A stretch of 49,058 bases of DNA, taken from the NCBI RefSeq assembly GCF_022458745.1, contig NZ_JAJJJF010000016.1, positions 1 through 49,058 on the forward strand, given 5' to 3'. Source of the stretch: Bacillus piscicola (GTDB lineage Bacteria; Bacillota; Bacilli; Bacillales; Marinococcaceae). The notes beneath the pieces are model-generated. The model saw only the letters and a program-made list of their open reading frames with translations. It had not been told where the DNA came from and made no database searches. Shown here piece by piece: positions 44,855-49,058 of this stretch. Position 1 is the first letter of the stretch. The number at the start of each line of letters is the position of its first letter. A program made the position numbers and the translations under genes.

Positions 44855-45793
44855 ATGTTTCTAAAAACCCGCACGAAACCAAAAGAGTTACAGATTTTCC
44901 ATTACGTCGACGCACGGATGACGTTGCCGAAAGAGAACAGGCAGCATTTTCGTAATATCGAAAAAGGATTCGAAGGTGAAAAAATGTTTGATCACTGGCT
45001 GCGGGCGTTGTCGGTGGATTGCCTTGTTTTGAATGATTTGACCTTTAACGTCCAGCAGTCGTATGTGCAACTTGATTCCCTCGTTTTGTTACGTGACACG
45101 CTTTTTTTATTCGAAGTGAAAAATTTCGAAGGCGATTTTTACTTGGAGGACGATCGGTGGTATGCGATGTCCGGCACCGAGATCAGCCATCCGCTTCACC
45201 AAGTAAAGCGGGCCGAATCTCTTCTTTCCAAACTCCTCCGCCACAACCGCTCCTCCCTTTCGATCGCGCCTTATTTGATTTTTATTAATCCGGAATTTAT
45301 GTTGTATCATGCTTTGCCGGACCCTTCCATTATTTTCCCGAATCAATTGAAGCAATTTTTCACCAAGTTTAACAGCAGAGCTTCGTCGATTACCCAACAG
45401 CATCAACAGCTTGCGGAACGGCTTCTTTCCCTGCATACGGACAAGTCACCTTATCAGAAATTCCCGAAGTATGAGTATAAGCAGTTGAAAAAAGGCGTTA
45501 CCTGTGACCAGTGCGGCTCCTTTCTCCTGTTGGTTGACGAGCGGTTTCATTGCCGCATTTGTAAAAACACCATCGACCGAAAAACCGCGGTACTCCAGCA
45601 AACAGCGGAATTTGCCGCACTGTTCCCCGAGAAAAAAATCACAACCGCGGCGATATTCGAGTGGTGCGCGGGCGTGATCCCGATGAGACAGATCCGCTAC
45701 GTGTTAAAACGCAACTACACCCTCATCGGACGCGGCAGATATGCGTATTTCGTAGAGAATCCCATGGTTCCCTCCCCGAGAAACCCCTTTTGA
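44855..45793 (+). CDS. NERD-domain protein B, catalytic motif intact
   Basis: A 312-residue paralogue of the preceding gene, with the NERD core QLDSLVLLRDTLFLFEVKN, in which D74, E87 and K89 match the D-ExK nuclease signature. A histidine-glutamine pair (PLHQVKRAE) follows. Its zinc ribbon has CDQC and CRIC. The two proteins are alike through the whole length, so a tandem duplication is clear. NERD domains occur in bacterial signalling, defence-linked and DNA-processing proteins, but no function can be assigned here. An AAAGGACG site precedes the ATG. The 52-bp repeat array follows it. Confidence 0.88.
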   Translation: MFLKTRTKPKELQIFHYVDARMTLPKENRQHFRNIEKGFEGEKMFDHWLRALSVDCLVLNDLTFNVQQSYVQLDSLVLLRDTLFLFEVKNFEGDFYLEDDRWYAMSGTEISHPLHQVKRAESLLSKLLRHNRSSLSIAPYLIFINPEFMLYHALPDPSIIFPNQLKQFFTKFNSRASSITQQHQQLAERLLSLHTDKSPYQKFPKYEYKQLKKGVTCDQCGSFLLLVDERFHCRICKNTIDRKTAVLQQTAEFAALFPEKKITTAAIFEWCAGVIPMRQIRYVLKRNYTLIGRGRYAYFVENPMVPSPRNPF

Positions 45794-45819
45794 TAAGTAG
45801 TAGTGAGTGGTTAGTTGCG

Positions 45820-46254
45820 GGCCGTGTCCAAAAGACCAGATTGGGCTTGATTCCTGCTCGGGTTTGGTCTTTGAGAGCGTCCTTAAGACCAATTCGGACC
45901 TGTTCCTACTCGGGTTTAGTCTTTGGGAGCGTTCTTAAGACCAATTCGAGCCTGTTCCAGCCGAGTTTTGGTCTTTTGGGGCGTTCTTAAGACCAATTTC
46001 GAACTGCTCCAACCGGGTTTTGGTCTTTTGACGCGTTCTTAAGACCAATTCGAACCTGCTCCAGCTGGGTTTTGGTCTTTGGGAGCGTTCTTAAGACCAA
46101 TTCAGACCTGCTCCTACCTAGTTTTGGTCTTTTAGGGCGTTCTTAAGACCAATTCGAGCCTGTTCCTACCGAGTTTTGGTCTTTGGGAGCGTTCTTAAGA
46201 CCAATCCGGGACTGCTCCAGCTGGGTTTTGGTCTTTTGACGCCCGCGTGAGACC
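45820..46254. repeat. 52-bp tandem hairpin repeat, array 2 (8 units plus a partial)
   Basis: GGTCTTTGGGAGC...AAGACC or close variants start at 45866, 45918, 45970, 46022, 46074, 46126, 46178 and 46230, always 52 bases apart. Each unit has GGTCTT...AAGACC ends with GCGTTCTT in the middle and a 27-base spacer such as CCTGCTCCAGCTGGG. The centre is imperfect between units, so the copies have been diverging while keeping their period. Confidence 0.92.
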
Positions 46255-46284
46255 GATTTCCTCATGGTTTTTGTTTTTGTTGTC

Positions 46285-46345
46285 TCATGAGGTTTTCATG
46301 AGACACGGTTTTAGGAATTCTGATGTTTGTTGCTTTTGGGGAGGG
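46285..46345. repeat. GAGACACG-type repeat, third copy
   Basis: TGTCTCATGAGG-TTTT-CATGAGACACGGTTTTAGG relates to the pair near 34 kb and contains a TGTCTCATG/CATGAGACA hairpin. It directly follows array 2. The bases up to 46380 show nothing else. Confidence 0.6.
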
Positions 46346-46387
46346 CACGTGTGGGTGCTGCGGAAATGAAAAGAAAAGGGAAATAGA

Positions 46388-46413
46388 AAAAAGGCGGGGA
46401 GCCCCGCCTTTTT
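46388..46413 (-). terminator. Terminator after the class III aminotransferase
   Basis: Perfect arms AAAAAGGCGGGG and CCCCGCCTTTTT lie around a very short AG turn, giving a GC-rich stem with a T tail on both strands. It lies 12 bases past the stop. Confidence 0.93.
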
Positions 46414-46425
46414 CTTTATCTATTC

Positions 46426-47790
46426 TTATGCGTTTGCTACTTGTTCTTTGACGTGCTTTTTGATCGTTTTGACGATGAATTGGAAGTCGTCTTCGGTAAT
46501 GCTGAGCGGCGGGCTGAGTGTGATGATGTTGTTGTTGCCGGCTGCCGTGTCTGCTGTTTTACCGATGATCAGGCCGTCTTGCTTACAACCGCCGACGATT
46601 TTAGCGAGCATGTCGCCTTCGAGCGGTTCTTTTGTTTCTTTGTCTTTTACCATTTCAATACCAAAGAGAAGACCGCGGCCACGTACGTCGCCTACGTAAG
46701 GAAGCTCTTCTAGTTCCTTCATTTCGTCGAGGAGACGGTCGCCGAGTTCAGCGGAGCGTTCTACGAGTTTTTCTTCTTCCATGATTTCGAGGTTTTTGAT
46801 CGCAAGCGCACATGCGGCCGGGTTACCACCGAACGTGTTCACATGGCGAAGGTGATCGTACTCGTCAGAACCTTGGAATTTCTCATAGATATCTCTTCTT
46901 ACTGCTGTCGCAGAAAGTGGTAGATAGGCACTGGTGATTCCTTTTGCCATGGAGATGATATCAGGCTTCACACCGGAGTGTTGGAAACCGAATTTCTTAC
47001 CAGTACGTCCGAATCCGTTAATGACTTCATCAGAAATGAGAAGCACACCGTACTCGTCACAGATCTCACGAACGCGACGCATGTAGCTGTCGTGCGGGAT
47101 TAAGATACCGCCGCCGGTGATCATTGGTTCCATGATAACCGCTGCGATTGTTTCTTTCATTTCCCATTTAATCACTTGCTCGATTTCGTTTGCACACTGG
47201 ATCGCCCATGATTCTGGTGTTTCCCCTTTCGGAACACGGTACGAATCTGGAGGAGTCACGTGCAAGAACCCTGGAGAAAGCGGCTCATATTTATACGCGC
47301 GCTGGTTCTGACCGCCGGCAGCCATGGTTGCCATGGTGTTGCCGTGGTACGCGCGGTAACGGGCAATGAACTTAAAGCGGGAAGCATCGCCTGTTTGGTG
47401 ATGGTATTGACGAGCGATTTTAAACGCTGTTTCGTTTGCTTCCGAACCACTGTTAGAGAAGAAGAAGACGTAATCGTCGTCGCCGATCCATTCGTTCAGC
47501 TTTTGAGCAAGCTCAATAGCTGGCTCGTGGCTTTGAGTAAGTGGGAAATATGGCATTTCCATCAACTGTTTATGCGCAACGTCCGCAAGTTCTTTTCGTC
47601 CGTACCCTGCGTTTACGCACCAAAGACCAGCCATCGCGTCCAAATATTTATTGCCTTCGTTATCTGTAATCCAAGCGCCTTCTGCTTTCTTCGCGATCAA
47701 CGATTTGGCGTTTTGATCCGCGCGCATGGCGTGCCAAATGCTGGAACGGTCCTTCTCGTGATATTGAGAAGCGGTAAGTTCTTTTGCCAT
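46426..47790 (-). CDS. Class III aminotransferase (omega-amino acid/taurine-pyruvate type)
   Basis: A 454-residue PLP enzyme of the class III group, similar to Bacillus YhxA and to enzymes annotated as taurine-pyruvate or beta-alanine-pyruvate aminotransferases. It shows YLDAMAGLWCVNAGYGR, NSGSEANETAFKIARQ for PLP phosphate, LLISDEVINGFGRTG with the pyridine aspartate, and ISMAKGITSAYLPLSA with the Schiff-base lysine. The donor cannot be told by eye. The ATG at 47790 with an AAAGGATG site is preferred over an in-frame start 36 codons upstream. A GntR regulator is divergent to it. Confidence 0.92.
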   Translation of the reverse strand: MAKELTASQYHEKDRSSIWHAMRADQNAKSLIAKKAEGAWITDNEGNKYLDAMAGLWCVNAGYGRKELADVAHKQLMEMPYFPLTQSHEPAIELAQKLNEWIGDDDYVFFFSNSGSEANETAFKIARQYHHQTGDASRFKFIARYRAYHGNTMATMAAGGQNQRAYKYEPLSPGFLHVTPPDSYRVPKGETPESWAIQCANEIEQVIKWEMKETIAAVIMEPMITGGGILIPHDSYMRRVREICDEYGVLLISDEVINGFGRTGKKFGFQHSGVKPDIISMAKGITSAYLPLSATAVRRDIYEKFQGSDEYDHLRHVNTFGGNPAACALAIKNLEIMEEEKLVERSAELGDRLLDEMKELEELPYVGDVRGRGLLFGIEMVKDKETKEPLEGDMLAKIVGGCKQDGLIIGKTADTAAGNNNIITLSPPLSITEDDFQFIVKTIKKHVKEQVANA

Positions 47791-48078
47791 CTCTATCATC
47801 CTTTCGTTCTGAAAATCATCTATATGAGTTAACGTAACTCCAAAGGTCATGATGAAACAATGGGGATCTGCCCACGTCCTGGCGCTTGAAAAAACCACGC
47901 CTTACACAAGCACGCAGGAAACAGGGTGTTCTTCCCATTCGCAAAAAAGACACGCCATGTACGTGACGCCGCCTTTTTTATTATTTGTCTTATTGAAGGA
48001 ATCATGCGAGTCTTTTGTTGTTTGTCGACATACGGCAAACGACTATCCTCATCCTCTATTTTACAGGGTCGTTTTTTT

Positions 48079-48106
48079 TTGTCAATCCTTTTGAATATAT
48101 TATATT
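48079..48106 (+). promoter_or_regulatory. Possible sigma-A promoter for the GntR gene
   Basis: TTGTCA (48079-48084), a 16-base gap and TATATT (48101-48106) lie about 180 bases before the ATG. The divergent gap 47791-48289 otherwise holds an A/T-rich stretch and no gene; a minus-strand promoter for the aminotransferase must also lie here but was not pinned down. Confidence 0.45.
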
Positions 48107-48289
48107 TTTGCAATTTTCCTATTTAGAGAGCGTTCGGTTGCCTGTCGTTTAAATTTTCTAAAAAGGTTGACCATTTAAAAAGGTGACGTTAAGATAAATG
48201 TGGGTATGTTGTCGACATTCGCATATCAACAAGATTTTTTTCACCATCCTCTTGCCTCCTATTAATTACGTGAAGGAAGTTGGAAGTCT

Positions 48290-48967
48290 ATGCACCTACC
48301 TATTCATAATGAAGAAAATTCTCGTGCTATTAAACAGAAGCCTCTAGGCCAAGTGGTCGCCGATGAACTGCGCCGGCGCATTTGGACGGGAGAAATTGCG
48401 TACGGAGAGCGGTTGCTCGAAGCTGAGCTCGCGGCCGAACTGGATATTAGCCGCAGTTCGCTCCGGGAGGCCCTCCAGAGCTTGGAATATGAGGGGCTCG
48501 TCATTAATAAAGCGCGCAAAGGCACGTTTGTGTATAACTTTACGAAACAGGACATGAAAGAAATTACCGAGCTCCGTTATCTGATCGAGATTCCCGCCTT
48601 GCTCAAAACGACATCCCGCATCACGGACGAGGATATTGCGTACTTGGAAACATTGCTGGTGGAGATGGAACGATTAATTGACGAAGAAAAGTGGTATGAC
48701 CTTTTTAACATCGATATGCAATTCCACTTGACGTTGGTGCATCGCTGCGGCAACAGCCGGATTATCAGCATGTATAAAGTCATTCAAACGCAGATCCGCA
48801 CGTTTTTATCCCAGCTGGAGCCGTATTATAGGGAGAAAAAACAGCTGTTTACGAAAGAACATGCGATGCTCGTGGAAGCTTTTAAAAAACGAGACGTTCA
48901 AAAAGTCGAACGATTGGCAAAAGAACATATTAACCAAGTTGCCGTCACCCTCGATTTTGTGGATTAA
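48290..48967 (+). CDS. GntR/FadR-family regulator (FCD domain)
   Basis: A 225-residue regulator. The winged-helix domain (1-75) has VVADELRRRIWTGEIAYGERLLEA-type spacing, LAAELDISRSSLREAL as recognition helix and VINKARKGTFVYNF as wing. The FCD ligand domain follows, with DMQFHLTLVHRCGN near 143-156 and EHAMLVEAF near 197 providing metal or ligand histidines. Such regulators often repress catabolic genes and respond to an organic acid. It is divergent from the class III aminotransferase, so that gene is its probable target. An AAGGAAG site lies before the ATG at 48290. Confidence 0.92.
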   Translation: MHLPIHNEENSRAIKQKPLGQVVADELRRRIWTGEIAYGERLLEAELAAELDISRSSLREALQSLEYEGLVINKARKGTFVYNFTKQDMKEITELRYLIEIPALLKTTSRITDEDIAYLETLLVEMERLIDEEKWYDLFNIDMQFHLTLVHRCGNSRIISMYKVIQTQIRTFLSQLEPYYREKKQLFTKEHAMLVEAFKKRDVQKVERLAKEHINQVAVTLDFVD

Positions 48968-48982
48968 TCTAAATAGTTTTAT

Positions 48983-49058
48983 ATTGATTTTCACTGCAGG
49001 CGGACGCTTTCCGCGGGCAACGCCTCAGCCTCCTCGACCTGCAAAAGCAGGTCTGTGG
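48983..49058. repeat. MITE-like imperfect palindrome, copy 8 (cut by window end, inverted)
   Basis: It begins ATTGATTTTCACTGCAGGCGG and continues with GACGCTTTCCGCGGG and CAACGCCTCAGCC, the reverse of the right arms of copies 1 and 4. The other end lies outside the window. Confidence 0.72.

Noticed and set aside
36280-46254. CRISPR array for the 52-bp repeats
   Set aside because: The spacers between hairpins are themselves related copies, not unique, and no cas gene is present.
46426-47790. Firm naming as taurine-pyruvate aminotransferase linked to sulfur metabolism of the polysaccharide
   Set aside because: Class III enzymes of this group have many amino donors and no taurine or sulfoacetaldehyde gene lies nearby.
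1-49058. Prophage, integrative element or insertion sequence
   Set aside because: No integrase, transposase, phage structural gene or tRNA end was recognised, despite signs of gene transfer in the polysaccharide core.

Overview
The window looks like chromosomal DNA of a low-to-moderate G+C Gram-positive of the family Bacillaceae, probably a salt-tolerant or marine member. The support is: strong AGGAGG-type ribosome binding sites; proteins that read like Bacillus GalU, EpsC, EpsN, EpsL and YwqE; a class III aminotransferase of the YhxA type; a BCCT transporter; and short dispersed hairpin repeats of the kind common in Bacillaceae. The genus is not determined from sequence alone. No rRNA, tRNA, integrase, transposase or CRISPR array was recognised.

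Positions 351-32717 form one very large polysaccharide locus, all on the minus strand. In transcription order it holds a YwqE/CpsB-type phosphatase, a winged-helix regulator, an EpsC-like 4,6-dehydratase, GalU and an orphan pseudopilin. A long leader follows, then an apparent operon of about 25 kb. This operon carries an EpsN-like aminotransferase, the initiating sugar-phosphate transferase, a sulfotransferase, a DegT-like enzyme with a FemAB-like acyltransferase, four glycosyltransferases, a Wzy-like polymerase and a Wzx flippase. It continues with three tandem sulfotransferases, CysD, a CysN-CysC fusion, an SLC13/TrkA-C permease, the PAP phosphatase CysQ, a decayed TuaD-type UDP-glucose dehydrogenase, a UDP-glucuronate 4-epimerase and an intact Ugd. 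The far end has a decayed pgi and a VanZ-like protein.

Read together, these genes describe a dedicated route to a sulfated, uronic-acid-containing exopolysaccharide or capsule. Sulfate enters (SLC13), is activated to APS and PAPS (CysD, CysNC), is transferred to sugars by four different sulfotransferases, and the product PAP is removed by CysQ. No PAPS reductase or sulfite reductase is present, so the module serves sulfation and not cysteine synthesis. Lipid-linked units would then be flipped by Wzx and polymerised by Wzy. The stretch from about 10.3 to 26.7 kb is visibly more A+T-rich than its flanks, which fits horizontal acquisition or replacement of the variable serotype core. This is the most interesting system in the window.

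Positions 32962-36143 hold a minus-strand flavin operon: an MFS transporter, an FMN-binding flavin reductase-like protein and a luciferase-like monooxygenase. Positions 36581-43640 hold a sigma-54 regulon: a YtcJ-like amidohydrolase, an AbgB-like M20 peptidase and a BCCT transporter on the minus strand. They lie behind a consensus -24/-12 promoter, with a divergent PAS/AAA+/Fis-type activator whose own promoter is overlaid by the same palindrome that lies upstream of the sigma-54 promoter. Positions 43865-45793 hold two tandem NERD-domain paralogues, one with a damaged catalytic motif. Positions 46426-48967 hold a class III aminotransferase and a divergent GntR/FCD regulator.

Two repeat families run through the window. 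One is a hairpin repeat with a period of exactly 52 bp (near 197-325, 36280-36515 and 45820-46254). The other is a 130-195 bp MITE-like imperfect palindrome (eight copies or fragments).
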